NCBI RefSeq assembly: GCF_000014125.1
Contig: NC_008593.1
Coordinates: 124,001-188,000, forward strand
Direction of reading: 5' to 3'
Source: Clostridium novyi NT
GTDB lineage: Bacteria > Bacillota > Clostridia > Clostridiales > Clostridiaceae
Length of the DNA: 64,000 nt
The position numbers were made by a program, and so were the translations under genes. Below the pieces are notes generated by a model, which searched no databases, had not been told where the DNA came from, and was given only the letters and a program-made list of their open reading frames with translations. Numbering within the stretch: position 1 is the stretch's first letter; the number at the start of each line of letters is the position of its first letter. This document shows, piece by piece, positions 8,926 through 19,900 of this stretch.

Positions 8926-9744
8926 ATGAAAAAATTTACTAGAAACCAGAGAATTACAGCTATTACAAAGACATTAATAGAAAATCCAAATAAAATTATA
9001 AATTTAAATAAATTTACTGATATGTTTGATGCAGCAAAATCTACTATAAGTGAGGATATTGTTGTAGTTAGAGAAACATTAAACAAATTATCAATGGGGA
9101 ACATTGAAACAATTGCAGGTGCTGCAGGTGGAATTAGATATACTTATGGAATATCTGATGAGAGAATTGATGAATTCACAGAAGAATTGTGCATAATTCT
9201 AAAGCAGAAGGAAAGAATAGTACCAGGAGAATTTATGTACATAAGTGATATAATGTTTAATCCTGATATAATTCAAACAGCATCTATTATATTAGCATCT
9301 AAATTCAAAGAATTAAATGTAGATTGTGTAGTTACAGTTGAAACAAAAGGAATTCCACTTGCATATGAGGTTGCTAAAAAGTTAGGAGTTAACCTTGTTA
9401 TTGTAAGAAGAGATAACAAAGTAACAGAAGGACCTACTGTATCTATTAACTATATTTCAGGATCAACTAAAAGAATTCAAACAATGTCACTTTCTAAACG
9501 TTGTATAAGTAAAGGTAGCAGATGTATTTTTATAGATGATTTTATGAAGGCTGGAGGAACTGCCCTTGGAATAATAAATCTATTAAAAGAGTTTGAAAGT
9601 GAGCTTGTAGGAATAGGAGTTCTTGTAGATAACATAAATACCGACAAAAAATTAGTTAAGGATTATACATCAATAATAAAGTTTGCGGGAATTGATGAAA
9701 ATGATAATCCTATAGTTTATCCAGATAAAATTCACAAAAAATAA
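8926..9744 (+). CDS. purR: pur operon repressor
   Basis: A 272-residue regulator with an N-terminal winged-helix domain (residues 1-75, opening RNQRITAITKTLIENP) and a C-terminal phosphoribosyltransferase-like domain. The PRPP-binding loop IFIDDFMKAGGTA is near residue 206. In B. subtilis, PurR represses purine genes and PRPP is the inducer; the same role is expected. ATG follows AGGAGAG. It is upstream of spoVG, the order seen in other Firmicutes. Confidence 0.95.
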   Translation: MKKFTRNQRITAITKTLIENPNKIINLNKFTDMFDAAKSTISEDIVVVRETLNKLSMGNIETIAGAAGGIRYTYGISDERIDEFTEELCIILKQKERIVPGEFMYISDIMFNPDIIQTASIILASKFKELNVDCVVTVETKGIPLAYEVAKKLGVNLVIVRRDNKVTEGPTVSINYISGSTKRIQTMSLSKRCISKGSRCIFIDDFMKAGGTALGIINLLKEFESELVGIGVLVDNINTDKKLVKDYTSIIKFAGIDENDNPIVYPDKIHKK

Positions 9745-9821
9745 AATTTTCTAAAAATTAAGAAGGAAAAAGAGAAATTATGGAGAATACTATAACTAAA
9801 GCATCTTTGGAGGTGGAGTTT

Positions 9822-10124
9822 ATGCAAATTACAGATGTAAGAATTAGAAAGATTTCTGCTGAAGGAAAAATGAAGGCTATTGTATCAGTAACTTTTGATA
9901 ATGAGTTCGTTGTTCATGATATCAAAGTTATTGAAGGACAAAATGGACTTTTTATAGCTATGCCTAGTAGAAAAACTCCGACTGGAGAATTTAAAGATAT
10001 AGCTCATCCTATTAATACAGAAACAAGACAAAAAATTCAAAAGGCAATATTAGATGAGTATGAAGTAGTTAAGAATGAAACCACTAACAACGAAAATGGT
10101 GAAGAAATAACAAGTGAAGATTAA
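9822..10124 (+). CDS. spoVG: septation regulator SpoVG
   Basis: A 100-residue SpoVG protein starting [20 protein letters not shown] and containing [21 protein letters not shown], the conserved core. The open frame extends to 9780, but the ATG at 9822 is preceded by GGAGGTGG (9809-9816) and matches the family N terminus. SpoVG is an RNA- and DNA-binding regulator affecting septation and sporulation. The acidic C-terminal tail is variable in the family. It ends just before a strong terminator. Confidence 0.95.
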   Translation: MQITDVRIRKISAEGKMKAIVSVTFDNEFVVHDIKVIEGQNGLFIAMPSRKTPTGEFKDIAHPINTETRQKIQKAILDEYEVVKNETTNNENGEEITSED

Positions 10125-10126
10125 AT

Positions 10127-10163
10127 AAAAAGGAGTAATTACTTTTAATTACTCCTTTTTATT
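10127..10163 (+). terminator. terminator after spoVG
   Basis: AAAAAGGAGTAATTA pairs perfectly with TAATTACTCCTTTTT, followed by ATTATTTTTTT. Confidence 0.9.
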
Positions 10164-10340
10164 ATTTTTTTGGCTATGTTTTCATGATATATCATATTAT
10201 ACTGCATTTATGATATATTATAAGGGTTATATAGGTTGAAAAAAACACTTATATAAAATATAATATAATAGGCATTAATATTAAAAAGTATATAATACGC
10301 CATGAAGCGTTAATTTATACCGTGTTGAGAGGTGTTAATA

Positions 10341-11711
10341 TTGTATAAAAGTGCTGTTATTTTAGCGGCAGGTAAAGGTACAAGAATGAAATCAGCTTTA
10401 CCTAAAGTTTTGCACAAAGTTTGTGGAAAAGAAATGGTTAATCAAGTAATAGATACTTTAAGAAAAAGTGATATAGAAGATATAGATTTAGTTATAGGAA
10501 ACGGAGCAGAAGAAGTAAAAAAAGCTACTAAAGATACACATGTTTTATATTCTATTCAAGAAGAACAATTAGGAACTGGTCATGCACTTATGTGTGCTAG
10601 AGAGTTTCTAGAAGGCAAAGACGGTGTGGTAGCTGTATTTACAGGTGATGCTCCATTAATTACAAGTGAAACAGTAAAAGATTGCATAGAATTCCATAAC
10701 AAAGGAGAATACAAGGCTACTATTTTAACTGCTATAGTGGGAAATCCATTTGGGTATGGAAGAATAATAAGAGATGAAAACGGAGAAGTTAAAAAAATAG
10801 TAGAACACAAGGATTGTACTCCGGAAGAATTAAAAGTTAATGAAATTAACTCTGGTATGTATTGTTTTGATATAAAAGAACTTTTAAACAACTTAGATAA
10901 ATTAAATAATAACAATTCCCAAGGAGAATATTATTTAACAGACATAATAGAACTTTTAAAAGAAAAAGGTTGCAAAGTTGGAGCTATTAGTGTTAATCCA
11001 GATGAAATAAAAGGAGTAAATTCTAGAGGACAACTTGCAGAAGCAGAAGAAATATTAAGATTAAGAATAAATGAAAGACATATGGAAAACGGAGTAACTT
11101 TAATTGATCCTAAAAATACATATATAGGAACAGATGTTGAAATTGAAGAAGATACTATAGTTTATCCTGGAAATGTTTTAGAAGGAAAAACTGTAATCAA
11201 AAAAGGTTGTGTGCTTTATCCAAATTCTAGAATAAAGGACAGTGTAATTGAAAGTGGAGTTGAGATTCAAAGTTCTGTAATTTTAGAAAGTCATGTAGGT
11301 AAGAATACTACAGTAGGTCCATTTGCTTATATAAGACCTGAAAGTAAAATAGGGGAAGGTGCTAGAATAGGAGACTTTGTAGAAATTAAGAAGTCAACTA
11401 TCGGAAATGGAACTAAGGTTTCTCACTTAACTTATATAGGGGATGCTGAAGTTGGTGGTGGATGTAACTTCGGTTGTGGAACAGTTGTAGTAAATTATGA
11501 TGGAAAAACAAAGAACAAAACTATTATTGGTGATAACTCTTTTATTGGATGTAATACTAACTTAGTGTCTCCAGTAGAAGTAGAAGACAATACATATATA
11601 GCAGCTGGGTCAACTATTACTAAAAAAGTTCAAGAAGGTGATCTCGCTATTGCAAGAGCAAAACAAGTCAATATAAAGGGCTGGGTAGCGAAAAAAGGTC
11701 TAAAAAAGTAA
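10341..11711 (+). CDS. glmU: bifunctional UDP-GlcNAc pyrophosphorylase / GlcN-1-P acetyltransferase
   Basis: A 456-residue enzyme making UDP-GlcNAc for peptidoglycan. The N-terminal uridyltransferase domain carries [14 protein letters not shown] (residues 5-18) and GTGHAL. The C-terminal half is a left-handed beta-helix of hexapeptide repeats ending in the acetyltransferase site (VVNYDGK, AAGSTI). A GTG at 10332 is in frame but lies inside the ribosome binding site GAGAGG, so TTG at 10341 is chosen. It is followed 45 bases later by prs, probably cotranscribed. Confidence 0.96.
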   Translation: MYKSAVILAAGKGTRMKSALPKVLHKVCGKEMVNQVIDTLRKSDIEDIDLVIGNGAEEVKKATKDTHVLYSIQEEQLGTGHALMCAREFLEGKDGVVAVFTGDAPLITSETVKDCIEFHNKGEYKATILTAIVGNPFGYGRIIRDENGEVKKIVEHKDCTPEELKVNEINSGMYCFDIKELLNNLDKLNNNNSQGEYYLTDIIELLKEKGCKVGAISVNPDEIKGVNSRGQLAEAEEILRLRINERHMENGVTLIDPKNTYIGTDVEIEEDTIVYPGNVLEGKTVIKKGCVLYPNSRIKDSVIESGVEIQSSVILESHVGKNTTVGPFAYIRPESKIGEGARIGDFVEIKKSTIGNGTKVSHLTYIGDAEVGGGCNFGCGTVVVNYDGKTKNKTIIGDNSFIGCNTNLVSPVEVEDNTYIAAGSTITKKVQEGDLAIARAKQVNIKGWVAKKGLKK

Positions 11712-11756
11712 CGGAATAGAAGGATTCAGTGTTTAAAATTTTAAGGAGGTCTACAT

Positions 11757-12713
11757 ATGATAACCCATGGTAAAAGTATTAAAATATTTACAGGTAATGC
11801 ACATCCAGAGTTAGCAAAAGACATAGCTGATGTCTTAGGAGTAACTGTTGGAGATTCCAATGTAGGAAAATTCAGCGATGGTGAAATTTCTGTAAATACA
11901 AATGAAACAGTTAGAGGATCTGATGTGTTTGTTATCCAACCAACACATAACCCTGTAAATGATAATTTAATGGAACTTTTAATAATGATTGACGCATTTA
12001 AGAGAGCATCAGCAGGAAGAATAACAGCAGTAATTCCTTACTATGGATATGCAAGACAAGACAGAAAAGCTAAGGCAAGAGATCCAATCACTGCAAAATT
12101 AGTTGCAGACTTAATAACAACAGCAGGAGCTGACAGAGTTCTTACTATGGATTTACACGCTGCACAAATTCAAGGATACTTTAACATCCCTGTTGACAAC
12201 CTTCGTGGAGAACCAATCCTTGCAAAATATTTCTTAGAAGCAGGATTTAAGGAAAGAGACGATGTTGTTATCGTATCTCCAGATTTAGGAAGTGTAACAA
12301 GAGCTAGAAACTTTGCAGAAAGATTAGATGCGCCAATAGCTATAATAGACAAAAGAAGACCAAAAGCTAATGTTTGCGAAGTAATGAATGTAATAGGTGA
12401 CATTAAAGGTAAAACAGTTATCTTAATTGATGATATGATTGATACTGCTGGAACTATCACAAATGGAGCTAATGCTTTAATTGAAAGAGGAGCAAAAGAA
12501 GTATATGCTTGTTGTTCACATGGAGTATTATCAGGCCCAGCCATAGAAAGAATCGAAAAAAGTGCAATTAAGAAATTAGTTACTTTAAACACAATAAACA
12601 TACCAAGTGAAAAAATATCAGACAAATTTGAAGTGTTATCAGTAGCTCCAATATTTGCTGAAGGTATCAGAAGAATATACGAAGATGTTTCAATAAGCAA
12701 ATTATTTGTATAA
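11757..12713 (+). CDS. prs: ribose-phosphate pyrophosphokinase
   Basis: A 318-residue PRPP synthetase that converts ribose 5-phosphate and ATP to PRPP for purine, pyrimidine, histidine and tryptophan synthesis. Motifs seen: [14 protein letters not shown] (ATP binding), [11 protein letters not shown] and the PRPP loop [16 protein letters not shown] follows AAGGAGGT. It lies after glmU, as in B. subtilis, and ends in a strong terminator. PRPP links it to PurR upstream and to the his operon at 55154. Confidence 0.97.
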   Translation: MITHGKSIKIFTGNAHPELAKDIADVLGVTVGDSNVGKFSDGEISVNTNETVRGSDVFVIQPTHNPVNDNLMELLIMIDAFKRASAGRITAVIPYYGYARQDRKAKARDPITAKLVADLITTAGADRVLTMDLHAAQIQGYFNIPVDNLRGEPILAKYFLEAGFKERDDVVIVSPDLGSVTRARNFAERLDAPIAIIDKRRPKANVCEVMNVIGDIKGKTVILIDDMIDTAGTITNGANALIERGAKEVYACCSHGVLSGPAIERIEKSAIKKLVTLNTINIPSEKISDKFEVLSVAPIFAEGIRRIYEDVSISKLFV

Positions 12714-12731
12714 TTTTTAGTTAGTATAATT

Positions 12732-12772
12732 AGAGCATATAGGATATTAAATATCTTATATGCTCTTGTTTT
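12732..12772 (+). terminator. terminator after prs
   Basis: AGAGCATATA and TATATGCTCT form the stem with an AT-rich loop, followed by TGTTTTA. Confidence 0.8.
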
Positions 12773-12900
12773 ACTTAAAAGAAAAATAATGATTGTAACA
12801 TTTATTTTAATTTATGTATTAAAAAGATAAATGTTATTTAAAATATGATAAAGTATAAGTAATCTTATTTATAATAATTTGTTAAAGGGGAGTGAAATAC

Positions 12901-13587
12901 ATGGAAGGAATGTTAGGAAAAATATTAATTGTAGATGACGATGAAAATATATGTGAAATAATAAAAATGTATTTAGAAAGTTCGGGGTATTCAACTGAAT
13001 GTTGTTATGATGGAAAATCAGCACAAACTGCTTTTTATGAATATAAACCAGATTTAGTATTACTGGATGTTATGTTACCACATATGGATGGTATAGATGT
13101 TTTAAAGTGGATAAGAAAAGAATGTGAAACTCCAGTTATTATGCTAACTGCAAAGGGAGAAACATTTGATAAGGTGTTAGCTTTAGAGCTTGGAGCAGAT
13201 GATTATATTGTAAAACCATTTGAACCTAAGGAATTAATAGCTAGAATAAAGGCTGTACTACGAAGATATAATGTAGAGAATGAAGATAAGGATGTTCTTA
13301 AGTTTAAAAGTCTTACTATAGATATAAATTCATATATAGTTGTATATAAAGACAATGAAATAAAAATGCCACCAAAGGAATTTGAACTATTGTATTATCT
13401 TGCAAGTAATTGCAACAAGGTGTTTACAAGAGAACAATTACTTTGTGAAGTGTGGGGGTATGACTATCCTGGAGATTCAAGAACGGTTGATGTTCATATA
13501 AAAAGACTTAGAGAAAAACTTCAAGGAGGTCCAAACTGGCAAATAGAAACAGTTTGGGGTGTTGGGTATAAATTCGAGGTGAAATAG
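12901..13587 (+). CDS. OmpR-family response regulator
   Basis: A 228-residue response regulator with a receiver domain (phospho-acceptor D56 in LVLLDVMLP; acidic pocket VDDDE; conserved lysine in DDYIVKPFEP) and a C-terminal winged-helix DNA-binding domain ending RTVDVHIKRLREKL and VWGVGYKFEV. An in-frame GTG at 12892 is too close to GGGGAG, so ATG at 12901 is used. It directly abuts its histidine kinase gene and is followed by an HtrA-like protease, an arrangement like CssRS secretion stress control in B. subtilis. That functional parallel is inferred. Confidence 0.93.
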   Translation: MEGMLGKILIVDDDENICEIIKMYLESSGYSTECCYDGKSAQTAFYEYKPDLVLLDVMLPHMDGIDVLKWIRKECETPVIMLTAKGETFDKVLALELGADDYIVKPFEPKELIARIKAVLRRYNVENEDKDVLKFKSLTIDINSYIVVYKDNEIKMPPKEFELLYYLASNCNKVFTREQLLCEVWGYDYPGDSRTVDVHIKRLREKLQGGPNWQIETVWGVGYKFEVK

Positions 13588-15000
13588 ATGCGAAAAAAAG
13601 GCCTCTTTCCAAAGATGGTAGCAACATATAGTTTGATAATTGCTATGAGTTTTATAATACTGGCTTCTTTTTTATCATTTTGGTTTGAAGGATATTTTCT
13701 ATCACAAAGAAAAGAACAGTTAATATCAGAATCGCAAATATTATCAAACGCAGCTATTCAGTATTTACAAGGGAATGCATCTCTTAGTAAAACAGATGAT
13801 ATATTAGAGTACGTTTCTAGTTATTCATCTATGGATATTTTGTTATTTGATAGATATGGATATGTATATGCAGCATCCAACCCTAAACATAAAAAGTTTA
13901 TAGGAAATCAGCTTTTAATAGATGAACTTGAAAATTTACGAGATGGAAATTTCATTGAAAAAAAGGACATAGATAGTGAATTCAATAAAAGATATGTTTA
14001 TGAAATACCTATATTTTATAGAGGAATATTTCAAGGTGCATTGAGATTTAGTACATCCATGCAGCTTATAAAAGCACCACTTAGAAGGGTTTATCAAATA
14101 ATTTGGGTGTCAGCTATACTTGCCATAATATGTTCAAGTATTATAATCTATTACTTCTCTCAAAAGATAATAATAAAACCATTAGAGGAGATAAATAGTG
14201 CCGCTGATAAAATATCAAAAGGTGAAGTTAATAAAAGGGTTAATATAGAATCCAATGACGAAATAGGGGAACTTGCTACATCCTTTAATTCAATGGCAAA
14301 ATCCTTAGAAGAAGTAGATGAAAACAGAAGATCATTTATATCCAATGTGTCTCATGAGTTAAGGTCGCCTATAACATCTATTAAAGGGTTTATAGGTGGG
14401 ATATTAGATGGAATTATACCAAAGGAAAAAGAAAAATATTATTTATCAATAGCTTATGAAGAAATACAAAGGCTTACAAGACTTATAAATGATTTATTAG
14501 ATTTATCTACTATTGAAGCAGGAAAGTTTGTACTTAATATGAAAAAGGAAGACATAAACGAGATAATAAGACTTTCTATTATAAAATTTGAAACAATAAT
14601 TAAATCTAAAAAATTAAATGTAGAGGTTTGGCTTGAAGAAGAAAGTGTCTATGCCTTAGTAGATAGAGATAAGATAATACAAGTTATAACCAATTTAATA
14701 GACAATGCTATAAAGTATGGAAAAGAAGAAGGAAATATAGAAATTAGGACAAAAGTAAGAGGTCAATATATATACATATCTGTATATAATGATGGTCCTA
14801 ATATTTCAGAAGAAGATGGTAAATATATTTGGGATAGATTTTACAAAGGAGATAAATCTAGAACAATGAAGGTAAGTACGGGGCTTGGATTATCTATTGT
14901 TAGAAGAATAGTTACAAAACATGGCGGAGATATCTGGTTTGAAAACAAAGAGGATAAAGGTGTTAAATTTATATTTACACTAAAGAGATCAATAAATTAG
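13588..15000 (+). CDS. sensor histidine kinase
   Basis: A 470-residue membrane histidine kinase. Membrane helices lie at about residues 10-32 and 170-190, with an extracytoplasmic sensor of about 135 residues between them. A HAMP linker (about 191-243) follows. The dimerisation domain has H256 in SNVSHELRSP, and the ATPase domain has NLIDNAIKYG and GLGLSIV. The start ATG immediately follows the regulator's stop codon, with GAGGTG just upstream, so the two are coupled. It is expected to phosphorylate the regulator at 12901; the signal may be envelope or secretion stress, judging by the protease gene next door. Confidence 0.93.
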   Translation: MRKKGLFPKMVATYSLIIAMSFIILASFLSFWFEGYFLSQRKEQLISESQILSNAAIQYLQGNASLSKTDDILEYVSSYSSMDILLFDRYGYVYAASNPKHKKFIGNQLLIDELENLRDGNFIEKKDIDSEFNKRYVYEIPIFYRGIFQGALRFSTSMQLIKAPLRRVYQIIWVSAILAIICSSIIIYYFSQKIIIKPLEEINSAADKISKGEVNKRVNIESNDEIGELATSFNSMAKSLEEVDENRRSFISNVSHELRSPITSIKGFIGGILDGIIPKEKEKYYLSIAYEEIQRLTRLINDLLDLSTIEAGKFVLNMKKEDINEIIRLSIIKFETIIKSKKLNVEVWLEEESVYALVDRDKIIQVITNLIDNAIKYGKEEGNIEIRTKVRGQYIYISVYNDGPNISEEDGKYIWDRFYKGDKSRTMKVSTGLGLSIVRRIVTKHGGDIWFENKEDKGVKFIFTLKRSIN

Positions 15001-15037
15001 AGTATATAAGAGATTTTATAATAGGAGGTGATAAATA

Positions 15038-16183
15038 TTGAATCATAAAAATTTTCATGTTAAGGAAGTAAAGTGGGAAGATGTACATAAAGACAATTTT
15101 GGTAATATTAAATTTAGAAAAAATAGAAATAGTATAAAGAAATTTATAAAGTTAATTATTCTTATTATAATTGCTGTTTTCTCTGGGGTTATATCATCGA
15201 AGCTAACAATTGAAAGAAAGTACAAACAGTTCAGTGAGTTTAGAGATGAAAAGTTGCAAAATAATAATCTTAGGGAAGCTAGTGTACAAGAGCTTTCCAA
15301 CACTGTATCAAAAGTGGCAGATAAAGTTGCTCCTAGCATTGTAGGAATAATGGAAAAATCCATGAATTCTACTGAAAATAAATATGATTTCAAGGGGTCA
15401 GGAGTTATATTTTCTTCTGACGGTTATATATTGACAAATACTCATATTGTAGATTCATTGGGAGAGATAGAGGTTAAGCTTGCAAACAGTCCTAATTGTT
15501 TAAAAGCAAAACTTATTGGGAAAGATGAAGTATCTGATATTGCTGTTATGAAAATAGAAGCTAGAAATTTGCCTAAGGCAACTTTTGCAGATTCATCAAA
15601 AGTTCAAATAGGAGATATTGCAATATCCATAGGAAATCCTATGGGAGAACAATTTCCGGGAAATGTAGCTCTAGGTATAATAAGTGGATGCAGTCAAAGA
15701 GTGAGTGGTGTAGATGGAACATATCAATTACTTCAAACAGATGCTTCTATAAATTATACAAATAGTGGAGGAGTTCTTTGCAATAAGCAAGGAGAAGTCA
15801 TTGGAATAAATAGTGTTGATCTAAATAATAAAAAAGTATCAGGTATAGGATTTGCTATCGCAAGTAACGAAGTTAAAATAATAGCAAGTGAAATAACTAA
15901 GTATGGAAAAGTTAAAAAAGCTACTATGGGCATCAATGGAAGAGCTGTAGTTTCTGGAGACAAAAACAAAGTAAAAGGTGTTTACATAAGTGAAGTCGTA
16001 AAAGGAAGTGCTGCAGAGAAATCTGGCATAAGACCAACGGATATTATAGTTAAGCTAGATAATAAGGTAATAAGTAAATTTAAGGATATAGAAAATATTT
16101 TAGAATCTCATAAAATTGGAGATAATATAAAGTGCAGTATATTAAGAGGAGAAAAATTAATAGATTTAAATGTAACTATTTAA
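15038..16183 (+). CDS. HtrA-like membrane serine protease
   Basis: A 381-residue DegP/HtrA-type protease with one N-terminal membrane anchor (about residues 35-56), a trypsin-like domain and one C-terminal PDZ domain (GVYISEVVKGSAAEKSGI). The catalytic triad is H136 (TNTHIVDS), D167 (SDIAVMKI) and S243 (TNSGG). The usual P-G-N-S-G-G-P around the serine is Y-T-N-S-G-G-V here, so the oxyanion-hole glycine before Asn is replaced by Thr. TTG at 15038 follows AGGAGGTG by seven bases. It closes the two-component operon, suggesting control by that system and a role in clearing misfolded exported proteins. Confidence 0.9.
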   Translation: MNHKNFHVKEVKWEDVHKDNFGNIKFRKNRNSIKKFIKLIILIIIAVFSGVISSKLTIERKYKQFSEFRDEKLQNNNLREASVQELSNTVSKVADKVAPSIVGIMEKSMNSTENKYDFKGSGVIFSSDGYILTNTHIVDSLGEIEVKLANSPNCLKAKLIGKDEVSDIAVMKIEARNLPKATFADSSKVQIGDIAISIGNPMGEQFPGNVALGIISGCSQRVSGVDGTYQLLQTDASINYTNSGGVLCNKQGEVIGINSVDLNNKKVSGIGFAIASNEVKIIASEITKYGKVKKATMGINGRAVVSGDKNKVKGVYISEVVKGSAAEKSGIRPTDIIVKLDNKVISKFKDIENILESHKIGDNIKCSILRGEKLIDLNVTI

Positions 16184-16204
16184 GTTATTAAAACTGAATT
16201 AGTA

Positions 16205-16246
16205 GACTAAAACCCGTGAGTAGCTTCTCATGGGTTAGTTGTCTAT
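16205..16246 (+). terminator. possible terminator after the htrA-like gene
   Basis: AACCCGTGAG pairs with CTCATGGGTT (one G-U) and the stem can be extended outward with bulges. The downstream T run is weak. Confidence 0.5.
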
Positions 16247-16322
16247 TTCCTTTAAAAAATGTTATTTTTAATGTATTATAGATAAGTGTGGAAAAAGCAA
16301 GACAATATTGGAGGTAAAAGAC

Positions 16323-16889
16323 ATGTTTTTAATAGTTGGACTTGGAAACCCTGGCAAAGAGTATGAACATACAAGACATAATGTGGGGTTTGACATTATA
16401 GATGTAATATCGGAGAAGTATAATATAGATCTAAATAAGAAAAAATTTAAAGGGATGTATGGGGATGGCACTATAGCTAATGAGAAGGTTATTTTATTAA
16501 AACCATTAACATACATGAATTTAAGTGGAGAAAGCATTAAGGAAGTCACAGATTTTTACAAGATACCTAAAGAAAATGTAATAGTTATATACGATGATAT
16601 AAGCTTAGAAGTTGGTAGAATGAGAATAAGAGAAAAAGGAAGTGCTGGAGGGCATAATGGTATAAAAAATATAATTGCTCACTTTGGTTCTGATGTTTTC
16701 CCAAGAATTAAGGTGGGGGTAGGACAGCCAGTGCAAAGGGATTTAGTATCCCATGTACTAGGAAAATTCAATAAGGATGATAGAGAGATATTATCTAAAG
16801 TTTTTGAAGCTGCAAGTGATGCAGCAGAAAATATTATAGAAAAAGGAACTGCTGAAGCTATGAATAAGTTTAATGGATTCAAAGCTTAG
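16323..16889 (+). CDS. pth: peptidyl-tRNA hydrolase
   Basis: A 188-residue enzyme (SpoVC in B. subtilis) that releases peptides from peptidyl-tRNA to recycle tRNA. Visible family blocks are [21 protein letters not shown] with the catalytic histidine, [33 protein letters not shown] and [16 protein letters not shown] at 16308 is in frame, but GGAGGT at 16310-16315 lies seven bases before the ATG at 16323. It is followed closely by mfd, the usual Firmicute order. Confidence 0.96.
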   Translation: MFLIVGLGNPGKEYEHTRHNVGFDIIDVISEKYNIDLNKKKFKGMYGDGTIANEKVILLKPLTYMNLSGESIKEVTDFYKIPKENVIVIYDDISLEVGRMRIREKGSAGGHNGIKNIIAHFGSDVFPRIKVGVGQPVQRDLVSHVLGKFNKDDREILSKVFEAASDAAENIIEKGTAEAMNKFNGFKA

Positions 16890-16912
16890 TAGTAAATGAG
16901 AGGGGTATACTC

Positions 16913-19900
16913 ATGAGGTTAAAGGGGCTTATGGAGCCTTTATTAGATAACATTCAATTTCAAAATACAATAAAAAGTATAGAAGATGGGAAATATCCTA
17001 TTGAGATAACAGGACTTTCAGAGTCAGGAAGAGCTTACTTTATAAATGGTATATATGAACAGGAAGACAAATCTATATTTATATTTACTAATAGTGATGT
17101 TGAAGCTAAAAATTTATATGAAGATTTATCTTTATATGTACCTAATGTATATTACTTTCCTAATAAAGAGGTTGTTTTTTATAATGTTTATGCAATCTCT
17201 GGAGATTTAAGATGGGAAAGACTTAAAGTAATAAGGGAGATGTTAAAGAAGGGCAAAAAGGTAATAGTAGCATCTATAGAAACTTTAGCATCAACTTATA
17301 TATCTCCTGAATTATACAAAAAGTATACATTAAAAGTGTCTGTTGGTGATGTTATTGATATTGAAGAATTGAGTGAAAAATTAATACAAGGTGGTTATCA
17401 AAGAACAAGCATTGTAGAAGGTAAAGGAGAATTTTCAATAAGAGGTGGAATTATTGATGTGTATTCCCCAATATCATCTGTTCCATATAGAATAGAGTTA
17501 TTTGGAGATGAAGTAGATTCCATAAGAAGTTTCAATACAGAATCACAAAGAAGTATAGAGAAGAGCAAATCTATTGAAATATTTCCTGCCAAAGAAATGA
17601 TACTTACAAAAGAAAATATAGACATGGGATACAATTCTATAAAAGAAGATTTACAAAAGGCTAAAGAAAAACTAGTTGATGATAGAGAGTTATTAGATAA
17701 TTTAGAGAAGAATACAATATCTAATTTAGAATCTTTAAAAGAAACATGGAGCTTTGAAAATATAGATAGTTTTACACCATATTTCTATGAAAACACGGCT
17801 ACATTACTAGATTATATGAATGATTCACTTGTATTTGTAACTGATGTACAAAGATCACTTGGAAAACTCGATACAGTATACTTTGAATTTATAGAGAATT
17901 ATAAACAGCTTTTAGAAAGAGGTACTATTCTTTCAAAACAACTAGAACTTTTAGTATCAAAGGAAGATATATTAGAAAAAATACAAAAATCTAATATTGT
18001 AACCTTAAATATAATATCTAAAGAGATGGATGTATTAAAATCTAAACATAAAGAGAGTTTTAATCAAACAATTTTAAATTCCTTTGGAGGAAAACTAGAC
18101 TTTTTAATAGAAGAAATAAATAGTAAGAAAAGTCAAGGATACAAGATATTAATATTAAGTGGTACTAGACCTAGAGGAGAAAGACTAGTTGATGCATTAA
18201 GAGATTATGATATTGAAAGTGCTTATAAAGATGTTGTAGACAATATTGAGTTTGGAGAAGTTGTAATAACATTTGGAAATCAATCTAAAGGATTTGAGTA
18301 CCCTGAGTTAAAGCTTTGTGTTATATCAGATAAAGACTTTTTCGGTAAATCTAGAAAAAGAATTAAAAGAAAAAATAAAAAAGGTGTAGGCAAGATTAAG
18401 AGCTTTGATGAGTTAAAGCCAGGAGATTATGTAGTTCACACAAATCATGGTATAGGTGTTTATAAGGGCATTAAACAATTAGAGGTACAAGGTCATAAAA
18501 AAGATTATTTAGAACTTAGTTATAATGCTGGAGATACACTATATGTTCCTGTAGAACAATTAGACTTAGTTCAAAAGTATATAGGAAGTGAAGGAAAATC
18601 TCCTAAGGTAAATAAGCTTGGCGGAAGTGAATGGACAAAAGCTAAAAAGAAAGTTAGAAAAGCTATAAATGAAATAGCTGAAGAACTAGTAAAACTTTAT
18701 GCCATAAGATCAACCCTAAAAGGGCATAAGTTTGGAAAAGATACAGTATGGCAAAAGCAATTTGAAGATGAGTTCCCATATGATGAAACTCCAGACCAAC
18801 TTACTGCTATTCAAGAAATAAAAGAAGACATGGAATCTTCAAAGGCTATGGATAGGCTTTTATGTGGAGATGTTGGCTATGGTAAGACTGAAGTTGCAAT
18901 AAGAGCTGCTTTTAAATCTGTAATGGATGGAAAACAAGTGGCATTATTAGTTCCTACAACAATTTTAGCAGAACAACATTATACTAACTTAGTAAAAAGA
19001 TTTTGTGACTTCCCAGTTAAAATAGATATGATAAGTAGATTCAAAACATCCGCTCAAGTTAAAGCTATATTAAAAGAAGTTAAAGCTGGAAATGTTGATG
19101 TTTTAATTGGAACACATAGAATACTACAAAAGGATGTGGAATTTAAGGATTTAGGGTTATTAATAGTAGATGAAGAACAACGTTTTGGTGTTACCCATAA
19201 AGAAAAGATAAAAAATCTAAAGAAGAATGTTGATGTATTAACATTAACTGCTACACCAATACCAAGAACACTTCATATGTCACTTACAGGTATTAGAGAT
19301 ATTAGTGTTATAGAAACGCCACCAGAAGAAAGATATCCAGTGCAAACTTATGTAGTAGAATTTAATGATCAGCTTATATTAGATGCCATAACTAGAGAAA
19401 TGGATAGAGGCGGTCAAGTATACTTTGTTTACAACAGAGTTGGTTCTATAAAAGAAATGGCGGCATATCTTGCAAAGTTAGTTCCAGATGCAAAGGTTGG
19501 AATTGCACATGGACAAATGCCTGAAAGAGAACTTGAAAAAGTCATGTTTGATTTTATGAAGAAAGAATACGATATATTAGTATGCACAACTATAATCGAA
19601 ACAGGATTAGATATTCAAAATGCTAATACTATGATAATTTATGATGCAGATAAATTTGGACTATCTCAACTTTATCAACTTCGTGGTAGAGTTGGAAGAA
19701 CAAATAGAATGGCTTATGCTTATTTAACATATAAAAAGGATAAGGTATTAACTGAAGTTGCAGAAAAGAGATTAAAGGCAATTAAGGATTTTACAGAGCT
19801 TGGATCAGGATTTAAAATTGCCATGCGAGATCTTGAAATAAGAGGTGCTGGAAACTTAATAGGAGCAGCACAGCATGGACATATGGCATCTGTAGGATAT

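Noticed and set aside
9780..9821. Upstream extension of spoVG
   Set aside because: The family N terminus and GGAGGTGG site support the ATG at 9822.
12170..12700. 176-codon antisense frame in prs
   Set aside because: It lies wholly inside a conserved gene on the opposite strand and has no binding site or family resemblance.
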